A stretch of 64,000 nt of DNA from Veillonellaceae bacterium SB90 (lineage in GTDB: Bacteria > Bacillota > Negativicutes > Selenomonadales > Selenomonadaceae): positions 1 to 64,000 of the forward strand of contig CABJCJ010000008.1 in assembly GCA_902364065.1 (NCBI GenBank). The letters are read 5' to 3'. The notes below the pieces were generated by a model. The model made no database searches and was not told where the DNA came from. It saw nothing but the letters and a program-made list of their open reading frames with translations. Numbering within the stretch: position 1 is the stretch's first letter; each line of letters begins with the position of its first letter. Shown one piece after another: positions 49,591 through 58,148 of the stretch. The translations under genes were made by a program, and so were the position numbers.

Positions 49591-50613
49591 ATGGAAGCAA
49601 CGAAGAAAGCGACGATTGTCGATGTCGCCAGAGCGGCCGGTGTTTCGGTCGCAACCGTCTCGCGCGTCGTCAATGGGAATTATCCCGTCAAGAGCGAGAC
49701 GCGGGACCGCGTGCAGGCGGCCATTGAGGCACTGCAGTACGTGCCGAATGTGCAGGCCCGCGAACTCAATATGCAGCGCTCCTCGACCATCGGTGTCGTC
49801 GTGCCGGGCCTTTACAATATGTTCTTCGCGGAAGTCATTGACGGCATTGAGAAGGCCGTGCGCAAGGAGGGCTTCACGCTCTTGCTCAACTGCGCGCAGA
49901 ATGACCCCGAGTTGGAGATGGAATGCATCAAGACGCTTGTGTCCCGCAATGTATCGGGCATCATCGTCATCAGCCCGAATACGCAGGGCATGCGCGAAAC
50001 CTTTTACCGCCGTCTCGTCAAGCGGGTGCCCCTCGTCTTCATCAACGGCTACCGCCGCATCCCAAATGTCTCCTATGTGACGAATGATGAGGCGCTCGGG
50101 ACGCGTCAGGCGCTCGAATACCTAATGGAACTCGGGCACCGGCGCATCCTCTTTGTGCGCGGTGATCACTCGGATTCCTATACCATCAAGGAAGAGGCGT
50201 ACCGCTCGCTCATGCAGGAGAAGAAATGCTTCCATGAAGAGGATATCGTGGATATCGGCGAGGGCAACAGCATCGAGACGGTCACGGCTGCCCGCAACCG
50301 CCTCTACGACATCCTGCCGCGCACAGAGGCAACGGCCATTTTCTGCTGCAACGACCTCATGGCCACGGGCGCCATCAAGGCCTGCAAGGACCGTTCCCTG
50401 CGCATCCCCGATGATATGTCCATCGTCGGCTACGATAACATCACGCTCGCGAGCCTTATCGAGCCGGAAATCACGACGATGGATCAGAATATGTTCCAAC
50501 TGGGCAGCAATGCCGCTGTCGTGCTGGTTGAGATGATCCACGGCGGCAAAAGCAAGCGCATCACGCTCGAGAATACCCTGATCGTGCGTGATTCTACCGG
50601 GCCGCGTGCCTGA
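49591..50613 (+). CDS. galR: LacI-family repressor of the gal operon
   Basis: The 340-residue repressor has the N-terminal LacI helix-turn-helix and hinge (TIVDVARAAGVSVATVSRVVN; VPNVQARELNM) and a periplasmic-binding-like effector domain (TIGVVVPGLYNMFFAEVIDGI; FCCNDLMATGAIKA). As last gene of galKETR it is the obvious reader of the AAACGTTT operators at 45549 and 45669, which would make the circuit autoregulatory. Galactose or a derivative is the likely inducer (inference). AAGCAGGAAAG precedes the ATG. Confidence 0.9.
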   Translation: MEATKKATIVDVARAAGVSVATVSRVVNGNYPVKSETRDRVQAAIEALQYVPNVQARELNMQRSSTIGVVVPGLYNMFFAEVIDGIEKAVRKEGFTLLLNCAQNDPELEMECIKTLVSRNVSGIIVISPNTQGMRETFYRRLVKRVPLVFINGYRRIPNVSYVTNDEALGTRQALEYLMELGHRRILFVRGDHSDSYTIKEEAYRSLMQEKKCFHEEDIVDIGEGNSIETVTAARNRLYDILPRTEATAIFCCNDLMATGAIKACKDRSLRIPDDMSIVGYDNITLASLIEPEITTMDQNMFQLGSNAAVVLVEMIHGGKSKRITLENTLIVRDSTGPRA

Positions 50614-50660
50614 GTGCGCACAAGGGCCTGCGGCCCCTTTCCCCTATTTCCCCTTAATCT

Positions 50661-50691
50661 GCTCTCCGGTCTGCCGGAGGGCTTTTCTTTT
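50661..50691 (+). terminator. Intrinsic terminator of the gal operon
   Basis: GCTCTCCGG pairs with CCGGAGGGC (one G-U), followed by TTTTCTTTT. A second GC-rich dyad (AAGGGCC/GGCCCCTT) lies just upstream. Confidence 0.85.
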
Positions 50692-50724
50692 GCCATTTTG
50701 AGGTCCATGACGCGTGACAGCATA

Positions 50725-50733
50725 TGGTATAAT
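50725..50733 (+). promoter_or_regulatory. Extended -10 promoter of the glucosaminidase-TPR gene
   Basis: TGGTATAAT (TG-N-TATAAT, hexamer 50728-50733), 54 bp before the start. No clear -35. Confidence 0.5.
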
Positions 50734-50787
50734 GGAAAGGATCAAGAAAATGATGCAGATTCATGCACATGCAATGGAGGTTTTTCT

Positions 50788-52071
50788 ATGAATATCTCGC
50801 GCTGGTTCCTGATCTCGACGGCGGCCTGCGGCCTGCTGCTGGCCCCCGCGGCGACGCAGCAGCCTCTGGCAGAGGCGGCAACGCAGAGCAGCGTTCCTGC
50901 CAAGGCGTCCGTCAGGACCATTCCCGGGCGGCCGGACTTCCCGCAAGTGATGCCGGGAGAGCCCAACAAGAAGGCCATGCAGTCCGTCAAATGGCGCCTG
51001 GCCAAGCCGTATGCCGAGCCCATGCTGGAGGCAGCCGCGGCGGCCGATACCATCACGATCATGGGAGCGGCAGAGGCCACGCAGGAACAGATGGTGCATT
51101 TCATCGAGAAGCGCAACCCGCAGCCGAAACTCAACTGTTCCGTCGAGGACATCGTCCGCTATTATTATGAGGAAGCCGGCCGCGAGGGCATCCGCCCTGA
51201 TGTGGCGCTCTGCCAGGCCTTGAAGGAGACGGGCTTCTTTGCCTATGGCGGGGATGTCTCGCCCAAACAGAACAATTTCTGTGGGCTCGGTGCGACGGGC
51301 AATCGTGAACCGGGTTTGAGCTTTGCAACGCCGCAGCTCGGCGTGCGTGCGCACATCCAGCATCTTTTGGCCTATGCGAGCACGGAACTGCCGCATACGG
51401 CCCTCGTCGACCCGCGCTATAAGCTGCTGAAGGAGAACCGTCCGGAGATTTACGGCCAGGTGACGAAGTGGACGGGGCTCAATGGCGTCTGGGCCGTGCC
51501 GGGGACGCGCTATGGCCAGGAGATCCTCTGGCTCTGGCAGGAAGCGCAGGCACCGGACGGTTCGGATGCCGCGCTCGCCGCTGCGGAGAAGAAGGTCCGC
51601 GAGATGCCCGATGAATCCGGCGCTTATCTCTACCGCGGCATCGTCTATTTCAACCGTCAGGATTACAAGGCGGCAGAGCAGGATTTCAACCAGGCCATCC
51701 ATTTCGCACCGGAGTCTTCGGCCGCCTACTATGACCTGGCGCTGACGCAGCATCAGACGGGACACCTCAAGGATGCGCTCAAGAGCTATGAGGCGATGAT
51801 CGCGCGCAATCCGGAGTTCATGCAGGCCTGGTACAACCGCGGGCTCATCGAGCTCGCTCAGAAGCACGAGAAGGACGCCATCCATTCGTTCCAGGAAACG
51901 CTGCGCCTGACGCCGCAGACAGCAGATGCCAAGAATGCGCTGGCCGTGGCCTACATCCGCCAGAAGAAATATGACAAGGCATGGCAGATGTTCGATGAAG
52001 CGGCTGACATCAATTCGGCCAACATGAATGTACTGGCCAACCAGTTTATTTTTGAAGCCTGCCTCAAGTGA
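50788..52071 (+). CDS. Exported glucosaminidase-domain protein with TPR repeats
   Basis: The 427-residue precursor has a signal peptide (about 1-31), a spacer, a GH73-type N-acetylglucosaminidase domain (about 110-275: YYYEEAGREGIRPDVALCQA, ALKETGFFAYGGDVSPKQNN, PQLGVRAHIQHLLAYAS) and three to four TPR repeats (about 280-427: SGAYLYRGIVYFNRQDYKAA, AYYDLALTQHQTGHLKDALK). GH73 enzymes cleave glycan strands. The TPR part could recruit partners. The ATG at 50788 follows TGGAGG. Upstream in-frame codons run through the gal terminator and are rejected. Confidence 0.85.
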   Translation: MNISRWFLISTAACGLLLAPAATQQPLAEAATQSSVPAKASVRTIPGRPDFPQVMPGEPNKKAMQSVKWRLAKPYAEPMLEAAAAADTITIMGAAEATQEQMVHFIEKRNPQPKLNCSVEDIVRYYYEEAGREGIRPDVALCQALKETGFFAYGGDVSPKQNNFCGLGATGNREPGLSFATPQLGVRAHIQHLLAYASTELPHTALVDPRYKLLKENRPEIYGQVTKWTGLNGVWAVPGTRYGQEILWLWQEAQAPDGSDAALAAAEKKVREMPDESGAYLYRGIVYFNRQDYKAAEQDFNQAIHFAPESSAAYYDLALTQHQTGHLKDALKSYEAMIARNPEFMQAWYNRGLIELAQKHEKDAIHSFQETLRLTPQTADAKNALAVAYIRQKKYDKAWQMFDEAADINSANMNVLANQFIFEACLK

Positions 52072-52091
52072 GGGCAGGTCAGACGGTTTAG

Positions 52092-52121
52092 TTGCCCAAT
52101 CCTGTCAAAGTGTTTTATAAT
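52092..52121 (+). promoter_or_regulatory. Promoter of metG-tatD
   Basis: TTGCCC (52092-52097), an 18-bp spacer and TATAAT (52116-52121), 57 bp before metG. No T-box features are present. Confidence 0.65.
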
Positions 52122-52177
52122 AAGGGGGCAACAAAGTGAGCGGGCGTTCCATTAGCGGCCGCGGAGGAGGAAGTCTC

Positions 52178-54130
52178 ATGAAAGAAAAGAAACCATTTTA
52201 TATCACGACGCCGATTTATTATCCGAGCGCCAAGCTCCACATCGGCCATGCGTACTGCACGACCATCGCGGACTCCATTGCCCGCTTTCACCGCCTGATC
52301 GGCGACGATGTCTTTTTTCTGACGGGCTCGGATGAGCACGGCCAGAAGATTCAGCAGAAGGCAGAAGAAGCCGGCGTGACGCCAATCGAATACGTCGACA
52401 AGATCGTTGCGGGCTTCCAGAATCTCTGGAAACGCCTCGACATCAGCAACGATGATTTCATCCGCACGACGCAGGAGCGCCATCAGCGCGTCGTGCAGGA
52501 GGTCTTCCGCCGCATCTACGCCAAGGGCGACATCTACAAGGGCTCGTACAAGGGCCTCTACTGCACGCCGTGCGAAAGCTACTGGACGGAGCATCAGCTC
52601 GATGAGAACGGCTGCTGCCCGGACTGTCACCGTCCCGTGCAGGAAGTCTCGGAAGAAGCGTATTTCTTCAAGATGAGCAAGTATGCAGACCGCGTGCTCC
52701 AGTACATCGAGGAGCATCCGGATTTCATCCAGCCGGCATCGCGCCGCAACGAGATGATCAACTTCATCAAGCAGGGCCTCGAAGACCTCTGCATCTCGCG
52801 CACGTCGTTTGACTGGGGCATCCCGGTGCCCATCGACCCGAAGCACGTCATCTACGTCTGGTTCGACGCGCTGACGAACTACCTGACGCCAATCGGCTTC
52901 CTTGACGACCCCGAGAAGTTCCAGAAATACTGGCCGGCAGACCTTCATCTCGTCGGCAAGGAAATCGTCCGCTTCCATACGATTATCTGGCCGTGCATCC
53001 TCATGGCCCTCGACCTGCCGCTGCCGAAGAAGGTCTACGGTCATGGCTGGCTCATCGTCGACGGCGACAAGATGTCGAAATCCAAGGGCAATGTCGTCGA
53101 CCCGAACGGCCTCATCGATGAATTCGGCGCCGATGCCATCCGCTACTTCCTGCTGCGCGAAATCAACCTCGGCCAGGACGGCAACTTCTCGCGCGATGCC
53201 CTGATCCAGCGCATCAATTCCGACCTCGCCAACGATCTCGGCAACCTCCTGCACCGCACGCTCAACATGACGCTGAAGTTCCAGGACGGCGTCGTGCTCG
53301 CACCGCAGGGCAAGAGCGAAGTGGACAAATCCCTCGAAGCCGATGCCGCGGAAACGGTCGCGTTCTTCCGCGAGAACATGAACGATATGCAGCTTTCGGC
53401 GACAATCAAGAAGATCTGGGCCTTCATCAGCCGCGCCAACAAGTACATTGACGAGACGGCTCCGTGGGCCCTTGCCAAGGATCCAGAAAAGAAACAGGAG
53501 CTTGCCAACGTTCTCTACAACCTCACGGAATCCCTGCGCATCATCAGCGTGCTGATCTCGCCGTTCATGCCGCAGACGGCAGAGCGCATCTGGAAGCAGC
53601 TCAATCTGCCGCAGGCCTTCAAGGACGTGCAGATCGAGGATATCGAGCAGTGGGGCGGCGTACCGGCAGGCATTACGGTGGGCAAGCCGGAACAGCTCTT
53701 CCCGCGCATTGAAGTGGAGAAGGAAGAGGCTGTGCAGACAAAGCCTGCCAAGAAAGACAAGAAAGCCAAGAATGAGAAAAAAGACGAGACGCAGGAGGCC
53801 GTCCCCGGCGTCATCGGCATTGAGGACTTCGGCAGGGTCAAGTTGCGCGTGGCCGAGGTCACGGCAGCAGAGCCTGTGCCGAAGGCGGACAAGCTGCTGA
53901 AACTCCAGCTGAGCCTCGGTGAAGGGGAGCCTGAGCGTCAGGTCGTTTCGGGCATTGCCAAGTTCTATCAGCCCGCTGAACTCGTCGGCAAGCACGTCGT
54001 GCTCGTGGCCAACCTCAAGCCGGCCAAGCTGCGCGGTGTCGTATCCGAGGGCATGATCCTCGCGGCCAGCGACGGCAAGGGTCTCAAGATCCTCGAAGTC
54101 GACATGCCGGCCGGCACCGAGGTGCGCTGA
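52178..54130 (+). CDS. metG: Methionyl-tRNA synthetase
   Basis: MetG charges tRNA-Met. The 650 residues contain the class I HIGH motif (HIGHAYCT, near 20), the zinc-type cysteines CTPCESYW and CPDCH, KMSKS in DGDKMSKSKGNVV (near 298), an anticodon-binding helical domain, a Lys/Glu-rich linker (about 515-545) and a C-terminal tRNA-binding EMAP/OB domain (about 550-650: RVKLRVAEVTAAEPVPKADK). The ATG at 52178 follows GGAGGAGGAAG. A GTG 14 codons upstream adds a Gly/Ser-rich stretch and is rejected. TGATG overlaps tatD. Confidence 0.97.
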   Translation: MKEKKPFYITTPIYYPSAKLHIGHAYCTTIADSIARFHRLIGDDVFFLTGSDEHGQKIQQKAEEAGVTPIEYVDKIVAGFQNLWKRLDISNDDFIRTTQERHQRVVQEVFRRIYAKGDIYKGSYKGLYCTPCESYWTEHQLDENGCCPDCHRPVQEVSEEAYFFKMSKYADRVLQYIEEHPDFIQPASRRNEMINFIKQGLEDLCISRTSFDWGIPVPIDPKHVIYVWFDALTNYLTPIGFLDDPEKFQKYWPADLHLVGKEIVRFHTIIWPCILMALDLPLPKKVYGHGWLIVDGDKMSKSKGNVVDPNGLIDEFGADAIRYFLLREINLGQDGNFSRDALIQRINSDLANDLGNLLHRTLNMTLKFQDGVVLAPQGKSEVDKSLEADAAETVAFFRENMNDMQLSATIKKIWAFISRANKYIDETAPWALAKDPEKKQELANVLYNLTESLRIISVLISPFMPQTAERIWKQLNLPQAFKDVQIEDIEQWGGVPAGITVGKPEQLFPRIEVEKEEAVQTKPAKKDKKAKNEKKDETQEAVPGVIGIEDFGRVKLRVAEVTAAEPVPKADKLLKLQLSLGEGEPERQVVSGIAKFYQPAELVGKHVVLVANLKPAKLRGVVSEGMILAASDGKGLKILEVDMPAGTEVR

Positions 54131-54924
54131 TGGCAGAGCAGGCAGCAGGCCGCTTCGAGCTGGTCGATACGCATACGCATCTCAACGATGCCAAGTTTTC
54201 CGAGGACTGCGAGTCCGTCATCGCGCGGGCACGGGAAGCCGGCGTGACCCGCATGATCAATATGGGGGATACCCTCGCTTCCTCGGAGCGGGCCGTAACG
54301 CTTGCCGAGGCACATGAGGGGCTTTATGCCGGCGTCGGCATTCATCCGGAAGAGGCGTTCGAGATGACGGCGCGCGAGGACGACATCCTCGCCGCCTGGG
54401 CGGCAAAGCCCGAAGTGGTGGCCATCGGCGAGATCGGCCTCGACTATTACTGGGAGAAAGATTCCGATAAAAGGCGGCTGCAGCAGCGTATATTTATCCG
54501 TCAGCTGGACCTCGCGCGCCAGCTTCATCTGCCGGTCTGCATCCACGACCGCGATGCCCATGGCGACACCCTGGCCATCCTCAAACGGGAAGGCCGGGGG
54601 ATTCGCGGCGTCCTGCACTGTTATTCGGGCAGCCTCGAAATGGCGCGTGAACTCCTCAAACTGGGCTGGTATCTCGGCGTCGACGGCCCGCTGACCTTCA
54701 AGAATGCGGCAAAACTGCCGGAAATCGTCCGGGCCATGCCTCTCGAGCGCCTGCTCGTCGAGACGGATGCGCCGTACATGGCACCTGTGCCCATGCGCGG
54801 CAAGCGCAATGAACCGTCCTTCGTGCGCTTTGTGGCAGCGAAGGTGGCGGAGCTTCGAGGGCTTTCTTTTGAGGAAGTCGCCCGTGTGACGACGTGCAAT
54901 GCGGAGAATTTATATGCACTTTAA
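54130..54924 (+). CDS. tatD: TatD-family metal-dependent hydrolase/DNase
   Basis: TatD proteins are TIM-barrel metal hydrolases with 3'-5' exonuclease activity. The 264 residues have the metal ligands in VDTHTHLND (near 12), GEIGLDYYW (near 99), PVCIHDRDAH (near 137), LHCYSGS (near 161) and LVETDAPYMAP (near 212). Pairing of metG and tatD with start-stop overlap is common in Firmicutes. Confidence 0.95.
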   Translation: MAEQAAGRFELVDTHTHLNDAKFSEDCESVIARAREAGVTRMINMGDTLASSERAVTLAEAHEGLYAGVGIHPEEAFEMTAREDDILAAWAAKPEVVAIGEIGLDYYWEKDSDKRRLQQRIFIRQLDLARQLHLPVCIHDRDAHGDTLAILKREGRGIRGVLHCYSGSLEMARELLKLGWYLGVDGPLTFKNAAKLPEIVRAMPLERLLVETDAPYMAPVPMRGKRNEPSFVRFVAAKVAELRGLSFEEVARVTTCNAENLYAL

Positions 54925-54936
54925 GTGAATTCTCAT

Positions 54937-54980
54937 AAAAGTGGTGAGGGAACATATAAAATGTTCCCTCACCACTTTTT
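54937..54980 (+). terminator. Intrinsic terminator of metG-tatD
   Basis: A perfect 19-bp stem (54937-54955 with 54961-54979, loop ATAAA) ending in TTTTT. Its right arm (ACCACTTT) could instead pair with AAAGTGGT at 55011-55018. Confidence 0.9.
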
Positions 54981-54990
54981 AAATCCCATT

Positions 54991-55013
54991 TTTCAGCTTA
55001 ATTACAGCTGAAA
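54991..55013. promoter_or_regulatory. Inverted repeat upstream of the YabE-like gene
   Basis: TTTCAGCT-N7-AGCTGAAA, perfect 8-bp arms, 25 bp before the -35 box of the following promoter. It may be an upstream operator. Confidence 0.45.
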
Positions 55014-55030
55014 GTGGTAGAACAAAACAT

Positions 55031-55067
55031 GGGTGATTTGACATCACCCTTTTGTCCATGCTATACT
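55031..55067 (+). promoter_or_regulatory. Promoter of the YabE-like gene with a dyad over the -35
   Basis: TTGACA (55038-55043), an 18-bp spacer and TATACT (55062-55067). The -35 is embedded in the perfect repeat GGGTGAT-TTGAC-ATCACCC (55031-55049), as expected of a repressor site. TTTTG after it would also fit a small terminator. Confidence 0.65.
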
Positions 55068-55112
55068 TATTTTGTTCTTTTTGCGTTCCCACTATAACAA
55101 AGGGGGGATTGA

Positions 55113-55931
55113 ATGAGTTTAAAGCGACTCATTTCCTTACACAAAAAAGTAGAAAAGAAATTTTTGTTTTGCATGATACTGGCTATCATGATGATGATGA
55201 CGACAGGCTTCACCCGTGCGGGCATGCCCTCGGACATGCATCAGGTACAGGTTCATGTCGACGGACGCACCATTGAATTCAACAGCATACACAGAAGCCC
55301 GGAATACCTCATTGAGCGGGCAGGCGTGAAACTCAGCGCCAAAGACGAATACCAGTTACAGAAATTAGACAACAAGACAACCGACATCACGATTTATCGA
55401 GCGGTCCCCGTCACCATCGAGTACGCGGGACAGAAAAAAGAAGTTCTGACCAGCAAACAGACAGTACGCGATGCCCTCATCGAACAGGGCTATCAGCCGG
55501 AGGATGTGGAAGCAGCTCCGGGTTTGGACACGAAAATACATGCCAATATGGACATATCACTGAAGGACAGTGCAGCCAAGCTGCAGGCCATGCAGCGTGA
55601 ACGGGAAGAGGCACAGGCTCAGGTGGAGACCTCGCGCGGCCTTTCCCGCTACAGTGCCGTTTACACGATGGAAGCAACTGCTTACCTGCCATGGGATGGC
55701 GGCGGCAGCGGCATCACGGCCTCGGGCCTGCCTGCCCAGTACGGCGTCGTAGCCGTGGATACGGATGTGATTCCCCTGGGAACGCGCCTCTATATCCCTG
55801 GCTATGGCGAGGCGATTGCCGCAGACACGGGCGGTGCCATTGTCGGCGACCGCATTGACCTCTGCATGGAGGATTACGGTGCAGCGATGGACTTTGGCCG
55901 CCGCGACGTAACCGTTTACGTTTTGGATTGA
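55113..55931 (+). CDS. Exported DUF348 and 3D-domain wall protein (YabE-like)
   Basis: The 272-residue protein has a signal/anchor (about 16-36), a DUF348 (ubiquitin-like) region (about 42-135: VHVDGRTIEFNSIHRSPEYL; TVRDALIEQGYQPEDVEAAP), a short coiled segment rich in Glu and Gln (about 150-172) and a C-terminal 3D domain (about 183-272) with its aspartates in AVDTDVIPLGT, AADTGGAI and RIDLCM. YabE-type proteins remodel peptidoglycan. Its 3D domain is very similar to that of the gene at 4521-5129. AAGGGGGG precedes the ATG. Confidence 0.85.
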   Translation: MSLKRLISLHKKVEKKFLFCMILAIMMMMTTGFTRAGMPSDMHQVQVHVDGRTIEFNSIHRSPEYLIERAGVKLSAKDEYQLQKLDNKTTDITIYRAVPVTIEYAGQKKEVLTSKQTVRDALIEQGYQPEDVEAAPGLDTKIHANMDISLKDSAAKLQAMQREREEAQAQVETSRGLSRYSAVYTMEATAYLPWDGGGSGITASGLPAQYGVVAVDTDVIPLGTRLYIPGYGEAIAADTGGAIVGDRIDLCMEDYGAAMDFGRRDVTVYVLD

Positions 55932-55959
55932 GGAACGAAAAAGAATAAGACATTTTATG

Positions 55960-56010
55960 CCCCTGGATCTGGCTGACAGGATCGGCCAGAGCACAGGGGT
56001 CTTTCTTTTT
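55960..56010 (+). terminator. Intrinsic terminator of the YabE-like gene
   Basis: CCCCTG and CTGGC pair with GCCAG and CAGGGG in a two-part stem, followed by TCTTTCTTTTT. Confidence 0.75.
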
Positions 56011-56011
56011 C

Positions 56012-56488
56012 TCAATTTTTCTCGATGATCATCTTTGTATGATCGGCCTCGGCCTTCTGGATCAGGATCTTCAGGCGTTCGATGTTCTGCTTATGACGCT
56101 CGATGGCAAAGCCGATGCGGATGTGCTCTTCTTCGGTGAAGGCTGGATTCTTGTATGAGGCCTCGATGCGCTTGAGGCGTTCTTCGACTTCGTGCAGTTC
56201 GTTCTGCATGGGCTTGACATGCTCGAGCGCGAGCCCGTAGATGGAGCGAATCTGGTTCTCGACGTATTGGGCATAGCCGGGCTCTCCTGACGTCTTCTCG
56301 AGCCATTTTGCCACGTGGTAGATGATGTCGAAGGGGCTTTCGCCGCTGTGTATCATATCGAGGATTTCCATTTTGATCTGCTGTTCTCGTCCGTGCGGCT
56401 GCATGACGGTGGGATCGTCGCCGGTCTTTGCGTGTTTTTCTTCTTCTGCCATGGTATCATCGTTCCTTTCCGGCTCATCGTGAGCCAT
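56012..56488 (-). CDS. Small helical cytoplasmic protein of unknown function
   Basis: This hydrophilic 158-residue protein has an acidic, probably disordered N-terminus (to about residue 30) and then mostly long helices (MEILDMIHSGESPFDIIYHV; NELHEVEERLKRIEASY; IERHKQNIERLKILIQKAEA), suggesting a coiled coil. I do not recognise a family. The ATG at 56488 is six bases after GGAGGG. An ATG five codons upstream overlaps that site, and one at 56452 would fit better if the extended -10 TGCTATAAT (56502-56510, minus strand) is the promoter, since that would start transcription at the ribosome site. Confidence 0.65.
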   Translation of the reverse strand: MAHDEPERNDDTMAEEEKHAKTGDDPTVMQPHGREQQIKMEILDMIHSGESPFDIIYHVAKWLEKTSGEPGYAQYVENQIRSIYGLALEHVKPMQNELHEVEERLKRIEASYKNPAFTEEEHIRIGFAIERHKQNIERLKILIQKAEADHTKMIIEKN

Positions 56489-56569
56489 GCATTTCCCTCC
56501 CATTATAGCATATTTCCATTTCCCGCGATTTCGGGAAGTTTACGGTGTTACACAATATTCGATTTTTTA

Positions 56570-56599
56570 TTGCTTTTTCGGCAACGGCTGTGCTATAAT
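56570..56599 (+). promoter_or_regulatory. Promoter of brnQ
   Basis: TTGCTT (56570-56575), an 18-bp spacer and the extended -10 TGCTATAAT (hexamer 56594-56599). It leaves a leader of about 130 nt. Confidence 0.65.
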
Positions 56600-56626
56600 A
56601 TAGCCATATTTTTATGGTTGTAATCC

Positions 56627-56662
56627 TTCATGTTCAGGGCTCTTGGGACATGAACTTTTTTT
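56627..56662 (+). terminator. Terminator hairpin inside the brnQ leader (possible attenuator)
   Basis: TTCATGT (56627-56633) pairs with ACATGAA (56648-56654) and is followed by C and seven T residues. It lies between the promoter and brnQ, so full-length message needs read-through. A short frame opening at ATG 56614 begins Met-Val-Val-Ile-Leu just before the hairpin. Confidence 0.55.
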
Positions 56663-56737
56663 ATGAAGAAAAGTGTTTACCATGAGTGGACGGCCAGTGG
56701 ATGTCAGCCAGACGATTAGAAAGGTAGAAGGGATTTT

Positions 56738-58084
56738 ATGAATCAATTCAAGATCGGCGAATTGCTCACCATCGGCTTCATGATGTTCTCCATCTTTTTC
56801 GGTGCGGGCAACCTGATTTTCCCGCCAGCCCTTGGACAGGCCGCTGGCGATCATACACTCACTGCGATGGCCGGCTTCCTGCTCACGGGCGTGGGCCTGC
56901 CGCTGCTCGGCATCACAGCCATTGCCCTGCAGGGCGGCAAGTACATCGAACTCATCAACCGCCGGACGTATCTGTGGTTCGCGACGGCGCTGCTCGTCGT
57001 GCTTTATCTCTGCATCGGCCCGGTCTTTGCCGTGCCGCGTACGGGAGCCGTCTCGTTTGAGATCGGCATCCGCCCGTTCCTCGGCGACGATGGCCTGACC
57101 ATCGGGCAGGCTGTTTACACGGCACTCTTCTTCGGCGCCAGCTACTATCTGTCGCTCAATCCGAACAAGCTCATCGACCGTGTCGGCAAGGTCCTGACGC
57201 CGCTGCTGCTCATCGTGCTGGCCGTGCTCTTTGCCAAGTCGTTTGCGGCGCCGCTCGGGGATATCCTGCCGGCGACGGGCAACTACGTGGCATCGCCGTT
57301 TGCCCAGGGCTTCCAGGACGGCTATCAGACGATGGACCTTCTGGCTTCCATCGCCATCGGCACACTCGTCGTTAATGCCGTGCGCATGCGCGGCGTCACG
57401 GATAACCGGGCCATTGGCCGCATCTGCCTGTTCGCCGGACTCATCACCGTTACGCTCATGGCCTGTGTCTACGGTTCGCTGGCGTATCTCGGTGCGACGA
57501 GCGCTTCGGTGCTGGGGCACTCTGCCAACGGCGGCCAGCTGCTTGCAAGTGCCGTCGGCCTCTTCTTCGGCCCGGCCGGCAACGGCCTGCTCGCCGCCAT
57601 CATCATCCTGGCCTGCCTGACGACGAGCTGCGGCATGCTCTCAGGCGGCGCGTGGTTCTTCAACAAGCTCCTCAAGAACCGCATTTCGTATGAGCGCCTG
57701 CTGCTCTTATTCACGCTGTTCAGCTTTGCGGCTTCCAATATCGGCCTGACGCAGATCATCGCGCTGGCCGTGCCGTTCCTCGTGACGATCTATCCGCTCG
57801 TCATCGTCTTTGTCCTGCTCTCACTCTTTGACCGCTTCATCGGCTGGCGCAAGAGCATCTATCAGGGCGCCCTTGACTTCACGCTGGCCTTCTCGCTGAT
57901 TGACGGCCTCAATGCTGCGGGTGTGCATGTCACGGTGCTCAACAACATCCTGAGCCAGTACATCCCGTTCTACAGCCTCATGATGGGCTGGGTGATCCCC
58001 GCGCTCTGCGGCGCGGCCTTCGGCTTTGTCATTTCCCTTTTCCAGACGGCTCCGGCCGGGGAAGCTTCTTCCACAGAACGCTGA
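56738..58084 (+). CDS. brnQ: Branched-chain amino acid:cation symporter
   Basis: BrnQ imports leucine, isoleucine and valine with a cation. The 448-residue protein has 12 membrane segments and the family N-terminus IGFMMFSIFFGAGNLIFPP, then LTGVGLPLLGI, GPVFAVPRTGAVSFE (near 90) and LSLNPNKLIDRVGKVLTP (near 138). AAGGTAGAAGGG precedes the ATG. The organism thus has both an ATP-driven (livJHMGF) and an ion-driven uptake route within this window. Confidence 0.95.
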   Translation: MNQFKIGELLTIGFMMFSIFFGAGNLIFPPALGQAAGDHTLTAMAGFLLTGVGLPLLGITAIALQGGKYIELINRRTYLWFATALLVVLYLCIGPVFAVPRTGAVSFEIGIRPFLGDDGLTIGQAVYTALFFGASYYLSLNPNKLIDRVGKVLTPLLLIVLAVLFAKSFAAPLGDILPATGNYVASPFAQGFQDGYQTMDLLASIAIGTLVVNAVRMRGVTDNRAIGRICLFAGLITVTLMACVYGSLAYLGATSASVLGHSANGGQLLASAVGLFFGPAGNGLLAAIIILACLTTSCGMLSGGAWFFNKLLKNRISYERLLLLFTLFSFAASNIGLTQIIALAVPFLVTIYPLVIVFVLLSLFDRFIGWRKSIYQGALDFTLAFSLIDGLNAAGVHVTVLNNILSQYIPFYSLMMGWVIPALCGAAFGFVISLFQTAPAGEASSTER

Positions 58085-58104
58085 GGCATTTGCACCTGGG
58101 ACAG

Positions 58105-58148
58105 AATACTGCCCGCATCCTTGGATTTGGATGCGGCAGTATTTTTTT
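58105..58148 (+). terminator. Intrinsic terminator of brnQ
   Basis: AATACTGCC-CGCATCC pairs with GGATGCG-GCAGTATT (one bulged C), followed by seven T residues. The DnaA-box cluster begins at its end. Confidence 0.85.

Noticed and set aside
52072-52177. T-box leader before metG
   Set aside because: The spacer is only about 100 bp and has no T-box sequence and no specifier-like stem. An ordinary promoter explains it.
55900-55920. GTAAC/GTTTAC near the end of the YabE-like gene as another CRP/FNR site
   Set aside because: It lies inside coding sequence, the spacing differs, and no promoter follows.
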